Of a stretch of 64,000 nt of DNA, positions 51,764-61,751 are shown piece after piece (positions within the stretch are counted from its first letter, which is position 1; each line of letters opens with the position of its first letter). The notes below the pieces were generated by a model. The model made no database searches and had not been told where the DNA came from. It saw only the letters and a list, made by a program, of their open reading frames with translations. The DNA comes from Stutzerimonas balearica DSM 6083 (lineage in GTDB: Bacteria; Pseudomonadota; Gammaproteobacteria; Pseudomonadales; Pseudomonadaceae), in NCBI RefSeq assembly GCF_000818015.1, contig NZ_CP007511.1, positions 1,474,001-1,538,000 of the forward strand, written 5' to 3'. The position numbers were made by a program, and so were the translations under genes.

Positions 51764-53461
51764 TCATCCCAGCAGCTCCTTGAGCGTCTCCAGCGTATCG
51801 GCTTCTTCCACCGGCTTGTCGTGGCGCCAGCGCAGCATGCGCGGGAAACGCACGGCGATGCCGCTCTTGTGCCGGCTGCTGGCAGCGATGCCCTCGAAGC
51901 CGAGTTCGAAGACCAGCGTTGGCGTGACGCTGCGCACCGGGCCGAACTTCTCCACCGTGGTCTTGCGCACGATGGCGTCGACCTGGCGCATCTCCTCGTC
52001 GGTTAGCCCGGAATAAGCCTTGGCGAAGGGCACCAGTTTGCGTTCGGGATCACCCGGCGCGCCGTCCCAGACGGCAAAGGTGAAATCGGTATAGAGGCTG
52101 GCGCGGCGGCCGTGGCCGCGCTGGGCATAGATGAGCACGGCATCGATCGAGTAGGGCTCGACCTTCCATTTCCACCAGAGCCCGACATCGCGGGTGCGGC
52201 CGACGCCATACTGGCCGGCGCGTGCCTTGAGCATCAGCCCTTCGACGCCGAGGCGGCGCGAGGCCTCGCGCTGGCGCGCCAGCTCGGCCCAGCTGTCGGC
52301 CTCCAGCAGCGGCGAGGCCATCAGGATCGGGTTCGCGCAGCGCTCGACCAGTGCCTCGAGCTGGCGACGACGCAGATGATGTTCCCGTTTGCGCCAATCC
52401 TCACCTCCCCACTCGAGCAGGTCGTAGGCGAGCACCGCTACCGGCGCCTCCTGCAGTACCCGGGCGGTGAGGTTCTTGCGGCCGATGCGCTGCTGCAGCA
52501 GGGCGAAGGGCTGGACGCCGAAACGTGGGGCCGGCAACTCGGCCTCATCATCGGCAGCCAGGCGGGCCTGCGGCGAGGGCTGTTGCCAGACCACGATCTC
52601 GCCGTCGATCACCGTGCCGTCGGGCAGGCAACCGGCCAGTTCGCATAGCTCGGGGAAGCGCTCGCTGACCAGTTCCTCGCCGCGCGACCAGATCCAGATC
52701 ATTCCGTCGCGCTTGACCAGCTGGGCGCGAATGCCGTCCCACTTCCATTCCACCAGCCAGTCGGCCGGCGGGCCAAGCAGCTCGTCGAAGCGCTCCGGAA
52801 CCGCCTGCAGCGGATGGGCGAGAAAGAACGGATAGGGCTGACCGCCGCGCTGGGCGTGCTCGTGCTCGGATTCGGCGGCAATGAGCGCACGATAGCCCTC
52901 GGCATCGGGGCGGTGGGAGAGGTCGGTATAACCCACCAGGCGCTGGGCCACGCGCTTGGGGTCCAGATCAGCCAACGCCGCGAGTGCGCGGGTGACCAGC
53001 AGGCGCGACACGCCGACACGGAACGCGCCGGTGATCAGCTTCAGGCTGACCATCAGGCTGTGCCGGTCCAGCTGCGCCCAGAGCGTAGGCAGGCGCTCTG
53101 CCAGTGTCTCGGGGGGCAGGCCACGTAGCGGCAGCAATCGCTCCTGCATCCACACCGCCAGCCCCTCGTCGCTGGCCTGTGTCGCTTCGGGGACCAGCAG
53201 GGAGATGGTTTCGGCCAGATCGCCGACCGCCTGGTAGCTTTCCTCGAACAGCCATTCCGGCACTCCGGCGACGGCCATTGCGGTTTCCCGCAGCAGCCGC
53301 GTCGGCACCAGCTGGCGCGGGCGGCCACCGGCCAGAAAATACACCGCCCAGGCCGCATCCTCGGCCGGCGCCTCACGAAAGTAGTCGCGCATCGCTGCAA
53401 GCTTGGCGTTGCTCGACGTGGTCGCGTCCAGGCGCGCATAGAGATCGGCGAAAGCTCTCAT
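51764..53461 (-). CDS. Ligase-associated ATP-dependent DNA ligase
   Basis: A 565-residue ATP-dependent ligase. The adenylation lysine is K240 in [12 protein letters not shown]; the N-terminal 220 residues are a helical DNA-binding domain. Further nucleotidyltransferase motifs include VIDGEIVVW and [18 protein letters not shown], and the OB domain has [20 protein letters not shown]. It is a cis-associated enzyme of the Lhr/exonuclease repair set, distinct from LigD (no polymerase or Ku nearby) and from the NAD-dependent LigA. The ATG overlaps the exonuclease stop by 4 bp (ATGA). Confidence 0.94.
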   Translation of the reverse strand: MRAFADLYARLDATTSSNAKLAAMRDYFREAPAEDAAWAVYFLAGGRPRQLVPTRLLRETAMAVAGVPEWLFEESYQAVGDLAETISLLVPEATQASDEGLAVWMQERLLPLRGLPPETLAERLPTLWAQLDRHSLMVSLKLITGAFRVGVSRLLVTRALAALADLDPKRVAQRLVGYTDLSHRPDAEGYRALIAAESEHEHAQRGGQPYPFFLAHPLQAVPERFDELLGPPADWLVEWKWDGIRAQLVKRDGMIWIWSRGEELVSERFPELCELAGCLPDGTVIDGEIVVWQQPSPQARLAADDEAELPAPRFGVQPFALLQQRIGRKNLTARVLQEAPVAVLAYDLLEWGGEDWRKREHHLRRRQLEALVERCANPILMASPLLEADSWAELARQREASRRLGVEGLMLKARAGQYGVGRTRDVGLWWKWKVEPYSIDAVLIYAQRGHGRRASLYTDFTFAVWDGAPGDPERKLVPFAKAYSGLTDEEMRQVDAIVRKTTVEKFGPVRSVTPTLVFELGFEGIAASSRHKSGIAVRFPRMLRWRHDKPVEEADTLETLKELLG

Positions 53462-54483
53462 GCCGGGGTATCGCCCTGTTGTGCCGGCACGTCGTCTTCC
53501 TCGCCGTACTCGGTTTCGAAGGCCTGTGCATCGAGCCCCCGGACCTCGCGCAGATAGCGCACCAGCACCGCCACCGAGCCATGGGTCACCATCACCCGCT
53601 CGGCGCCGGATTCGCCGATCGCCCAGAGCAGCCCCGGCCAGTCGGCGTGATCCGAGAGCACGAAGCCGCGATCCACGCCGCGCCGCCGGCGGGTGCCGCG
53701 CAGCATCATCCAGCCGCTGGCGAAGGCGTCGGCATAATCGCCGAAGCGGCGCATCCAGGTGCTCCCGCCAGCCGACGGCGGCGCAATGACAATGGCCTGT
53801 CTCAGGCGTGGGTCGCTCTTCGCCAGGTCGCCGGCGTAGAGGGTTTCCGGCAGGGCGACGCCGGCTTCGCGGTAGACCCGGTTCAGCGGTTCGACGGCAC
53901 CATGCACGACGATCGGACCGATGCCGGCTTCCAGCCCGTGGAGGATGCGCTGCGCCTTGCCGAAGGCGTAGCTGAACAGCACGCTGGTGCGCCCGACCGC
54001 GGCGTTGGCCCGCCACCAGTCGTTGATCTCGCGGAACACCTCGGCCTGCGCCGGCCAGCGGTAGATCGGCAGGCCAAAGGTGGACTCGGTGATGAAGGTA
54101 TGGCAGCGCACCGGCTCGAACGCCGCGCAGGTGGCGTCGGGCTCGACCTTGTAGTCGCCGGAGGCCACCCAGACTTCGCCGCGGTACTCCAGGCGCACCT
54201 GCGCCGACCCGAGTACATGACCGGCCGGGTGAAAGCTCAAACGAACACCGTGGTGCTCGAGGGTTTCGCCGTAGGCCAGTGTCTGCAGCGGCATATCGGC
54301 GCCGATGCGTGCCCGCAGGATGCCTTGGCTGTCCTGGCTGGCCAGGTAGTGCCCCATGCCCCAGCGCGCATGGTCGCCGTGAGCATGGGTGATGACGGCG
54401 CGTTCGACCGGGCGCCAGGGGTCGATGTAGAAATCACCGGGCGGGCAGTACAGGCCTTCGGGGCGGGCGACGACAAGATCCAT
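53458..54483 (-). CDS. Ligase-associated MBL-fold DNA exonuclease
   Basis: A 341-residue metallo-beta-lactamase/beta-CASP-like nuclease. The metal motif is ITHAHGDHARWG (H33, H35, D37, H38), with further ligands in HPAGHVLGSAQV and VASGDYK and a C-terminal LSDHADWPGL. The fold is shared with SNM1/Artemis-type and mRNA 3'-end nucleases. In this genomic context it is named the ligase-associated DNA exonuclease. It is the first gene of the exonuclease-ligase-helicase-phosphoesterase operon and is coupled to the ligase by a 4-bp overlap. Confidence 0.92.
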   Translation of the reverse strand: MDLVVARPEGLYCPPGDFYIDPWRPVERAVITHAHGDHARWGMGHYLASQDSQGILRARIGADMPLQTLAYGETLEHHGVRLSFHPAGHVLGSAQVRLEYRGEVWVASGDYKVEPDATCAAFEPVRCHTFITESTFGLPIYRWPAQAEVFREINDWWRANAAVGRTSVLFSYAFGKAQRILHGLEAGIGPIVVHGAVEPLNRVYREAGVALPETLYAGDLAKSDPRLRQAIVIAPPSAGGSTWMRRFGDYADAFASGWMMLRGTRRRRGVDRGFVLSDHADWPGLLWAIGESGAERVMVTHGSVAVLVRYLREVRGLDAQAFETEYGEEDDVPAQQGDTPA

Positions 54484-54608
54484 GGCAGACGGTGCGTGGC
54501 GGGCTTGCTGGTTTGGAACCCGGCGCGGCCCCGCGAGTTCGCTGGCCGTGCCGGCGGCGTGGTTTACCGCGGTCGCACGCGCTGGTGTAAGCGCTGCGTC
54601 AGCGGCGC

Positions 54609-55142
54609 TCAGTTCGCCAGGGTCAGATGCGAAATGTTCGGCACGCTGCCTGCCGTCTCGCGGGGCAGCTCGCCGAGGTCGCTGCCGACCGGCGCCAGGT
54701 CGAAACGGGACAGATCGAGGGGCGGTGCCGCGGCCGCGGGGCGGGCGTCCTGCAGGTCGGCACCGATCGGCGCGATACCGAAGTCAGGTGCCTGCACCTC
54801 GGCGAAGGCAGCCATGTATTCGTCGCGCGGTGCCACCTCGAGGCGACCGACCGGTGCCGGTGCGGCCGCCGCTGGCGGGGGTGCCAGCTCTATCTCCTCG
54901 ATCTCGCCGGGCATCGGACAGACTTCGATCCGTGCCCCGGCTCGCTCGATGGCCTGTCGATACTTGTCCACCCCGGCCGCGTCGAGGTTCTGCTTGATGA
55001 CGATGCGCCGCCCGGAGAACAGCTGGGCGATGCGCTGGGCGTCGGCCTGGAACAGCCGGGCCAGGTTGGCGCGGACCTGAGCCGGGTCGGTCCCGGGCAG
55101 CAGCTCTCCGCAAAAGGCGATCTCATAGCGGGCGTCGGTCAT
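54609..55142 (-). CDS. Hypothetical protein with repeated C-terminal APIGADL-like motif
   Basis: A 177-residue cytosolic protein from the ATG at 55142. The N-terminal 75 residues form a compact alpha/beta domain (YEIAFCGELLPGTDPAQVRA, LFSGRRIVIKQNLDAAGVDK, AIERAGARIEV). A Pro/Ala-rich linker follows. The C-terminal tail holds two copies of a short motif: DFGIAPIGADLQD and RFDLAPVGSDLGE. I do not recognise a family. It lies 125 bp before the repair operon and 75 bp after the SNF2 gene, all on the minus strand, so it may belong with them. Confidence 0.6.
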   Translation of the reverse strand: MTDARYEIAFCGELLPGTDPAQVRANLARLFQADAQRIAQLFSGRRIVIKQNLDAAGVDKYRQAIERAGARIEVCPMPGEIEEIELAPPPAAAAPAPVGRLEVAPRDEYMAAFAEVQAPDFGIAPIGADLQDARPAAAAPPLDLSRFDLAPVGSDLGELPRETAGSVPNISHLTLAN

Positions 55143-55217
55143 GGTGAGTTCACGTCCTTGAAAGGCTTGGCGCACGTTAATCGATGTCGGCCGGCGGGCA
55201 AAGCCTGGGGCGCAGCT

Positions 55218-57554
55218 TCAGGGCAGCGGTGCGAAGAGCGCCTCGATATCGCCTGGCTGCAGCTCGGGCAGCTCGCGGGCGGCTCCCTCGAGCACGCCGG
55301 TCGCCAGCTCGGCCTTGCGCCGTTGCAGCTGCTGGATGTGCTCTTCGACGGTGCCGCGGGTGATCAGCCGGTAGACAAACACCGGTTTGTCCTGGCCGAT
55401 GCGGTAGGCGCGGTCGGTGGCCTGGTTCTCAACCGCCGGGTTCCACCAGGGGGCGTAGTGGATCACGGTGTCGGCGGCGGTGAGGTTCAGGCCCGTGCCG
55501 CCGGCCTTGAGGCTGATCAGGAACACCGGCGCCTCGCCGCGCTGGAAGCGCGCCACCGGCGTGCGCCGATCGCGGCTGTCCCCGGTCAGCTTGAGGTAGC
55601 CGATGGCGTGCCGCTGCAGCGCTTGCTCGATAAGCGCAAGCATCGAGGTGAACTGGGAGAACACCAGCACCCGGCGCCCCTCGGCGACCAGCTCCCGCAG
55701 CATGTCGAGCAGGCTGTCGAGCTTGGCGGAACCCTCGCCCTGTCTGGGGGTGCCCGCCTCGCCCTTGACCAGCCGCAGGTCGCAGCAAACCTGGCGCAGC
55801 TTGAGCAGGGCCTCGAGGATGACCATCTGGCTGCTGGCCAGCCCGCGTCGGGCGATTTCTTCGCGTACCTTGCGATCCATGGCCAGCCGCAGATGTTCGT
55901 AGCGCTCGCGCTGCGCCTCGTTGAGTTCGACCCAGTGGACCATCTCGCTCTTGGGGGGCAGCTCGCTGGCGACTTCCTCCTTGCGCCGGCGCAGCAGGAA
56001 CGGTGCGATCCGCGCTTTCAGATGGGCCAGGCGATCCGGGTCGCCGTGCTTTTCGATCGGTGCGCGGTAGTCGCGGTTGAAGGCCTTGGCATCACCCAGC
56101 CAGCCGGGCATGAGGAAATCGAACAGCGCCCAGAGCTCGCCGAGATGGTTTTCCAGCGGTGTACCGGTCAGGCACAGCCGTTGCCTGGCGTCGAACCGGC
56201 GCACGGCCTGCGCGGCCTTGCCCGACGGGTTCTTGATGTTCTGCGCTTCATCGAGCACCAGCAGGTGCAGCGGTTGCTGGCGCAGCGATTCGATGTCTCG
56301 GGTCAGCAATGCGTAGCTGGTCAGCAGGAGGTCGTATTCGCCGAGCTGGGCGAAGTGCTTGCGTCGGCCGCTGCCTTGCAGGGCCAGTACCCGAAGCTGC
56401 GGGGCGAAGCGTGCGGCCTCGTCCTGCCAGTTGGGAATCAGGCTGGTCGGCATCACCACCAGCGCAGGGCGGTCGAGGCGGCCGGCCTCCTTCTCGATCA
56501 GCAGGTGGGCGAGGGTCTGCAGCGTCTTGCCCAGGCCCATGTCGTCCCCAAGAATCCCTCCACAGTGCAGCTCGCGCAGGGCCTGCAGCCAGGCCACCCC
56601 TTGCAGCTGATAGGGCCGCAGCGCTGCACCGAGCCCACTGGGCGGCGAGAGGGGCGCCTGGCGCAGCTGCTGCAGGCGGGTCGCGGCTTCACGCAGCGCT
56701 TCGCCGCCGTGCCACTGCAACCCCGCGTCGGCGAGGCCGGCCAGGCGTGCGCCGTCCTCGCGGCTCAGATGCAGCCGACCGCCTTCGAGGGCCTCGTCGA
56801 AATACAGCTCGCCGAGCGTGGCGAGGATCGGCCGCAGCCGCGCGAGGGGAAGCAGTACCTGCAACGGCTGGCCATCGCTGCGCCGCGCCTGGTCGAGCTG
56901 AATGCGCAGCTGGTCGTCGTCGCTGCGTTGCTGCAGCTGCCGAGGGCGCAGCAGATCACCATGCTGGCGGATCAGCTTGAGCAGTACCGGCAGCAGCCCG
57001 ATGCGCTGGCCGTCGACGAGAATGCCGACATCGAGATCGAAGCCGTTATCGGCTTCGTCTTCGTGGATTTCGGCGTACCAGTCATCGATTGGCGTCAGGT
57101 CGTAAAGAAACCCCGGATGCATGTCGATCTGCCAGCCCTGGCGACGCAGCTCCGGCAACTGCTCGCGGACGAAACGCAGCCAGGCATCTTCGTTGGGCAG
57201 CAGGTACATCTCCGCCGAATCCCTCGGCAGCGCCTGGCTCTGACGCAGCGCTACGCGAAAGCCGAGGGCCTCGAGCTGCCGCCGCAAGGCCTGCTCGGTC
57301 TGTGGCTGGCGGGCAATCAGCAGGAGCTCGTCGCCGTCCGGCTGGCGCAGGCGCTCGCCGTCGCGCTTGCCGTGCACCACGGCGTTGCCATAAACGAAGC
57401 TCAACCCGGCGCGGTGCTGGTACTCGCTGGCCATGCGCTGGCTGCCTGGCTGGTAGTTGATCGCCAGGTGGCTGCCAAGGCTGAGCCTCGGGGCGGGCTG
57501 CAGGTCATCGACCAGGCGTTCGGCCCGGGGCGCCGTCACGCGTCGCTCCTGCAT
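55218..57554 (-). CDS. SNF2-family DEAD/DEAH helicase-like protein
   Basis: A 778-residue SWI2/SNF2 ATPase. The ATG at 57554 is used; a TTG five codons earlier is possible and neither has a good ribosome site. The N-terminal 300 residues are a Pseudomonas-type region without a visible SWIM zinc finger. The ATPase core starts with LRPYQLQGVAWLQAL, then GDDMGLGKTLQT (Walker A), VLDEAQNIKNPSG (motif II), TGTPLENHLGELW, VFSQFTSMLALIEQ and motif VI QATDRAYRIGQDKPV. It probably translocates on double-stranded DNA; the target is unknown. It lies between csiV and the gene ahead of the repair operon. Confidence 0.9.
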   Translation of the reverse strand: MQERRVTAPRAERLVDDLQPAPRLSLGSHLAINYQPGSQRMASEYQHRAGLSFVYGNAVVHGKRDGERLRQPDGDELLLIARQPQTEQALRRQLEALGFRVALRQSQALPRDSAEMYLLPNEDAWLRFVREQLPELRRQGWQIDMHPGFLYDLTPIDDWYAEIHEDEADNGFDLDVGILVDGQRIGLLPVLLKLIRQHGDLLRPRQLQQRSDDDQLRIQLDQARRSDGQPLQVLLPLARLRPILATLGELYFDEALEGGRLHLSREDGARLAGLADAGLQWHGGEALREAATRLQQLRQAPLSPPSGLGAALRPYQLQGVAWLQALRELHCGGILGDDMGLGKTLQTLAHLLIEKEAGRLDRPALVVMPTSLIPNWQDEAARFAPQLRVLALQGSGRRKHFAQLGEYDLLLTSYALLTRDIESLRQQPLHLLVLDEAQNIKNPSGKAAQAVRRFDARQRLCLTGTPLENHLGELWALFDFLMPGWLGDAKAFNRDYRAPIEKHGDPDRLAHLKARIAPFLLRRRKEEVASELPPKSEMVHWVELNEAQRERYEHLRLAMDRKVREEIARRGLASSQMVILEALLKLRQVCCDLRLVKGEAGTPRQGEGSAKLDSLLDMLRELVAEGRRVLVFSQFTSMLALIEQALQRHAIGYLKLTGDSRDRRTPVARFQRGEAPVFLISLKAGGTGLNLTAADTVIHYAPWWNPAVENQATDRAYRIGQDKPVFVYRLITRGTVEEHIQQLQRRKAELATGVLEGAARELPELQPGDIEALFAPLP

Positions 57555-57573
57555 TGGCGAACTGCGCAACCGC

Positions 57574-58095
57574 TCATGGCGGCGTGACCTTGATCAGCAG
57601 GCCGAGGCCTTGGTTGTCGAGGAAGTTGAGCCGGTTCGGTTCCAGGCGCCGCCGCGTGCTCAGGCGCTCGCTGCCGAGCAGTTCGCCATAAGCGCCGAAG
57701 CGGTTGATCCAGAAGGTCGCTTCGGCGGTCACGTATTGTCCGGGCTGCAGGCGCAAGGTGCCCTGCACGGGGTAGTGCGCGTAGTGCCGTTCGCCCGCGA
57801 CGAGTGCGACCGGTTGCGTAGCGAGGGTAATCGGTTGCCGCCAGGCACGATGCAGCAGGACCTGGTAGCCCTGATCGGGTACCAGCTGCGCCGCCAGGGC
57901 CATCAGGGCCGGTTCGCGATAGTCGCGGTTACCCAGCAGCCGCGCGCCTTGCGCCCAGTCGTCCGGTGCCGGTCGGCTGGCCAGCAGGACCGGGCCCTGG
58001 CGAAACAGGATGAGTTCGATCCGGTATTGCTGCTCGGCCAGCAGGGGCGAGCAGAACAGCGCCGCCAGCACGGCGGCGCAGTACGACAACCGCAT
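57574..58095 (-). CDS. csiV: CsiV family periplasmic cell-shape protein
   Basis: A 173-residue exported protein with a signal peptide (MRLSYCAAVLAALFCSPLLA). The mature N-terminus, EQQYRIELILFRQGP, is the CsiV signature, and the C-terminal half is beta-rich. In Vibrio cholerae CsiV activates LpoA and hence peptidoglycan synthase PBP1a; a comparable role in Pseudomonas is inferred. It starts 9 bp after mfd ends, as in P. aeruginosa, and is likely co-transcribed with it. Confidence 0.85.
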   Translation of the reverse strand: MRLSYCAAVLAALFCSPLLAEQQYRIELILFRQGPVLLASRPAPDDWAQGARLLGNRDYREPALMALAAQLVPDQGYQVLLHRAWRQPITLATQPVALVAGERHYAHYPVQGTLRLQPGQYVTAEATFWINRFGAYGELLGSERLSTRRRLEPNRLNFLDNQGLGLLIKVTPP

Positions 58096-58104
58096 AGAGC
58101 GTCC

Positions 58105-61100
58105 TTATTGGTCAGTCGGGGCGAGCCGTTCGAGCAGCGCTTCGAGCGTATTGAAGCGTTCTTCCGGCCGCTCCATCGGGACCTGGAATTTGAACAGCGT
58201 AGCGCCCTCGAACTTGTAGCGACTGGGCTGGCTCTGGATCAGCTTGATCAACACCATCGGGTCGACCGAGGTGTCGGCCGAGAACTCGATGCGCCCGCCC
58301 TGCGGCCCGGCGTCGATCTTGACGATGCCGAGCTTCTCGGCCTGCAGCTTGAGCAGCGTCAGACGCACCAGGTTCTTGGTCGGCTCGGGCAACAGGCCGA
58401 AGCGGTCGATCATTTCCACCTGCAGCTCCTTCAGCCCGTCCTCGTCGGCCGCATTGGCGATGCGCTTGTAGAGGATCAGCCGCGCATGCACGTCCGGCAG
58501 GTAGTCCTCGGGAATCAGCGCCGGCAGGCGCAGGTTGATCTCCGGGCCGCCGCCCAGTGGCTGCTCGAGGTTGGGTTGCTCGCCTTTCTGGATGGCCTTG
58601 ACCGCACGCTCGAGCATCTCCATGTAGAGCGTGAAGCCGACCGCCTGGATCTGGCCGCTCTGGCCTTCGCCGAGCAGTTCGCCGGCGCCGCGGATCTCCA
58701 GGTCGTGGGTCGCCAGGACGAAGCCGGCGCCGAGATCCTGGGCGTTGGCGATGGCTTCCAGGCGCTTCTGCGCATCGTCGGTCATGGCCTTGCGCGGTGG
58801 AGTGAGCAGATAGGCATAGGCCTGGTGGTGGCTGCGCCCGACGCGGCCGCGCAGCTGGTGCAGCTGGGCCAGGCCGAACTTGTCGGCCCGCTCGATGATG
58901 ATGGTGTTCGCGCTGGGCACGTCGATGCCGGTCTCGATGATGGTCGAGGCCACCAGCACGTTGAAGCGCTTGTGGTAGAAGTCGCTCATCACCTGTTCGA
59001 GTTCGCGCTCGCGCATCTGCCCGTGCCCGATGGCGATGCGTGCCTCGGGCACCAGCGTCTGTAGATCCGAGGCGCATTTCTCGATGGTCTTCACGTCGTT
59101 GTGCAGGTAATAGACCTGGCCGCCGCGCAGCAGCTCGCGCAGCAGCGCTTCCTTGATGGTCGGGTTGTTTGCCTCCATGACGAAGGTACGAACCGACAGG
59201 CGCCGCGCCGGCGGCGTGGCGATGATCGACAGGTCGCGCATGCCGGCCACTGCCATGTTCAGCGTGCGCGGAATTGGCGTGGCGGTCAGGGTGAGGATGT
59301 CGACCTCGCTGCGCAGCGCCTTGAGCTGCTCCTTCTGGCGCACGCCGAAGCGGTGCTCTTCGTCGATGATGACCAGCCCCAGATTGCTGAACTTGACGTC
59401 GTCCTGCAGCAACTTGTGGGTGCCGATGAGGATGTCGATCTTGCCCTCGGCGAGTTCGGTGATGGCGTTCTGCACATCCTTGGCGGACTTGAAGCGGCTC
59501 ATTACTTCGACGCGCACCGGCCAGTCGGCGAAGCGGTCGCGGAAGCTGTTGTAGTGCTGCTGGGCGAGCAGGGTGGTCGGTACCAGTACGCCGACCTGCC
59601 GACCGCCGTGCACGGCGATGAAGGCCGCACGCATGGCGACTTCGGTCTTGCCGAAGCCGACGTCGCCGCAGACCAGCCGGTCCATCGGTTTGGGCGCGAG
59701 CATATCGGCCCGCACCGCATCGATCGCCGCTTGCTGGTCGGGGGTTTCCTCGAACGGGAAGCCGGCGGCGAAGGTTTCGTAGTCGACCTGCGGATCGGTG
59801 AATGCGTAGCCCTGGCGCGCCGCGCGCCGCGCGTAGATATCCAGCAGTTCGGCAGCGACGTCGCGTACCTGCTCGGCGGCCTTGCGCTTGGCCTTCTGCC
59901 ATTGTTCGGAGCCGAGCTTGTGCAGCGGCGCCAGCGCGTCGTCGCTGCCGGTGTAGCGGGCGATCAGGTGCAGGCTGGAGACCGGCACGTAGAGCTTGGC
60001 GTCGTCGGCGTACTGCAACAGCAGGAATTCCTGCGCCTGGCCTTCGATCTCCAGCGTGACCAGCCCCTGGTAACGCCCGACGCCGTGGTCGATATGCACC
60101 ACCGGCGAGCCTTCGCGCAGCTCGGTGAGGTTGCGAATGACGTTGTCGCCACCGTCGCGGCCCTTTTCCCGCCGCCGCCTCTGCATGACGCGCTGGCCGA
60201 ACAGCGGGCTTTCGGCGATCAGTGCGAGGTCGTCGAGCAGCATGCCTTCGTCGAGCGGTGCGATGGTGATCGCCAGGCGTTCCGGGCTTTGCAGGAACCC
60301 GGGCCAGCCGTCGACCTCGACCGGGCGCAGCTTGAGTCGCGCCAGCAGCTCTAGCAGCACCTCGCGGCGCCCGGCCGATTCGGCGCTGAACAGGACGCGG
60401 CCGGGGTATTCGTCGAGAAAGCGGCGCAGCTTGCCGAGCGGCTCGCCAGCCTTGGCTTCGATGGCCAGGTCCGGCAGCGTCTGCACCGAGAAGCGTTGCC
60501 GGCCCACGCCCGGCTCGATGTCCTGCGCGCTGGCGATCACGCGCGGCCAGTGTTTGAGCCGCGCGAAACAGTCTTCCACCGGCATGAACAGCTCGGCCGG
60601 CGGCAGCAGGGGGCGTTCGGGGTCGACGCGGCGCTCCTCGTAGCGATTGCGCACGTCGTTCCAGAACTGCTCGGCGGCCTGCTCGATGCCGGGCAGGGAA
60701 AACACCTGGGTGTCGTCTGGCAGGTAGTCGAACAGCGTCGCGGTCTCGTCGTAGAACAGCGGCAGGTAGTATTCGATGCCGGCAGGGGTAATGCCGGTGG
60801 AGAGATCCTGATAGATCGGGCAGCGGCGGAAATCGACGTCGAAGCGCTCACGAAAGCGCGCACGGAATCCCGTGACGGCTTCCTTCTTCAGCGGGAACTC
60901 GCGTGCCGGCAGCAGTCGCACCGAGTCGACCTTGTCGACCGAGCGCTGCGATTCGGGATCGAAGGTGCGCAGTGTCTCGATCTCGTCATCGAACAGGTCG
61001 ATGCGATAGGGCTGCGCGCTGCCCATCGGGAACAGGTCGATCAGTGCGCCGCGCACGGCGAACTCGCCATGCTCGTAGACCGTGTCGACGCAACGGTAGC

Positions 61101-61545
61101 CGGCGGCCTCCAGGCGCGTGCGCATCTCCTCGACCTCGAGCTTCTGGCCGACGTCCAGTACCAGGCTGGAGCCGAGCAGGAAGCGCTTGGGTGCCAGCCG
61201 ATGTAGGGCCGTGGTGACCGGCACTACCAGCACGCCGTGGGCCAGCGACGGCAGGCGGTAGAGCGTGTCGATGCGCTGCGAAATGATGTCCTGGTGCGGC
61301 GAAAACAGGTCGTAGGGCAGGGTTTCCCAGTCGGGGAAATGCAGCACCGGGAGTTCGGGGGCGAAGAAGGCGAGCTCTTCCTGCAGGCGGTCGGCGCTCT
61401 GGCTATCGGCAGTCAGCAGAAGGGTGAATCGGTTGGCGTTGCTGGCGGCTTCGGCGATCGCCAGGCTCAGCGCAGCTCCGGAAAGGTTGCCCCAGTGTTG
61501 CTTGCCGCCGGCGGCAGGCAGGGGCGCAAGGCGCAGGACGGACAC
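58105..61545 (-). CDS. mfd: Transcription-repair coupling factor Mfd
   Basis: A 1146-residue protein of standard Mfd length, with a GTG start. The UvrB-homology module is at the N-terminus (HFPDWETLPYDLFSPHQDII). The RNA polymerase-interacting domain (SPVVHIDHGVGRYQGLVTLE) follows, then the RecG-like translocase with VCGDVGFGKTEVAMRAAF, VIIDEEHRFGVRQKE and LRGRVGRSHHQAYAYLL, and a C-terminal UvrA-binding domain. Mfd removes stalled RNA polymerase and recruits UvrABC to template-strand lesions. It is divergent from a GAPDH-like gene and followed by csiV. Confidence 0.97.
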   Translation of the reverse strand: MSVLRLAPLPAAGGKQHWGNLSGAALSLAIAEAASNANRFTLLLTADSQSADRLQEELAFFAPELPVLHFPDWETLPYDLFSPHQDIISQRIDTLYRLPSLAHGVLVVPVTTALHRLAPKRFLLGSSLVLDVGQKLEVEEMRTRLEAAGYRCVDTVYEHGEFAVRGALIDLFPMGSAQPYRIDLFDDEIETLRTFDPESQRSVDKVDSVRLLPAREFPLKKEAVTGFRARFRERFDVDFRRCPIYQDLSTGITPAGIEYYLPLFYDETATLFDYLPDDTQVFSLPGIEQAAEQFWNDVRNRYEERRVDPERPLLPPAELFMPVEDCFARLKHWPRVIASAQDIEPGVGRQRFSVQTLPDLAIEAKAGEPLGKLRRFLDEYPGRVLFSAESAGRREVLLELLARLKLRPVEVDGWPGFLQSPERLAITIAPLDEGMLLDDLALIAESPLFGQRVMQRRRREKGRDGGDNVIRNLTELREGSPVVHIDHGVGRYQGLVTLEIEGQAQEFLLLQYADDAKLYVPVSSLHLIARYTGSDDALAPLHKLGSEQWQKAKRKAAEQVRDVAAELLDIYARRAARQGYAFTDPQVDYETFAAGFPFEETPDQQAAIDAVRADMLAPKPMDRLVCGDVGFGKTEVAMRAAFIAVHGGRQVGVLVPTTLLAQQHYNSFRDRFADWPVRVEVMSRFKSAKDVQNAITELAEGKIDILIGTHKLLQDDVKFSNLGLVIIDEEHRFGVRQKEQLKALRSEVDILTLTATPIPRTLNMAVAGMRDLSIIATPPARRLSVRTFVMEANNPTIKEALLRELLRGGQVYYLHNDVKTIEKCASDLQTLVPEARIAIGHGQMRERELEQVMSDFYHKRFNVLVASTIIETGIDVPSANTIIIERADKFGLAQLHQLRGRVGRSHHQAYAYLLTPPRKAMTDDAQKRLEAIANAQDLGAGFVLATHDLEIRGAGELLGEGQSGQIQAVGFTLYMEMLERAVKAIQKGEQPNLEQPLGGGPEINLRLPALIPEDYLPDVHARLILYKRIANAADEDGLKELQVEMIDRFGLLPEPTKNLVRLTLLKLQAEKLGIVKIDAGPQGGRIEFSADTSVDPMVLIKLIQSQPSRYKFEGATLFKFQVPMERPEERFNTLEALLERLAPTDQ

Positions 61546-61751
61546 GAGTGGGCGTGGCTCCGATCGAAAAATAGGCCGGCGGGATTGTAACTATCGACAT
61601 GCGCGGCTGTCAGTGTTTCGTCCGCTGCACAATGGCGGGCGCCAAGGAGTGACATTCATCTTCCGGCAGGGGAGGGCTGATGACACGCACCTGGCGCGCC
61701 GTCATAATGTAGCCCCTTTTTTCAGCCCCTACATGTGGAAGGAACTGTCCC

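Noticed and set aside
51764..54483. A Ku/LigD non-homologous end-joining system
   Set aside because: The ligase has no polymerase or phosphoesterase fusion and no ku gene is present; the partners match the ligase-associated Lhr set instead.
54627..57587. 986-residue plus-strand open frame opposite the SNF2 gene
   Set aside because: A long antisense frame typical of high-GC codon bias; it spans two real minus-strand genes and their gap and has no recognisable motif.
59101..60354. 417-residue plus-strand open frame opposite mfd
   Set aside because: Antisense shadow of the conserved mfd translocase domain.
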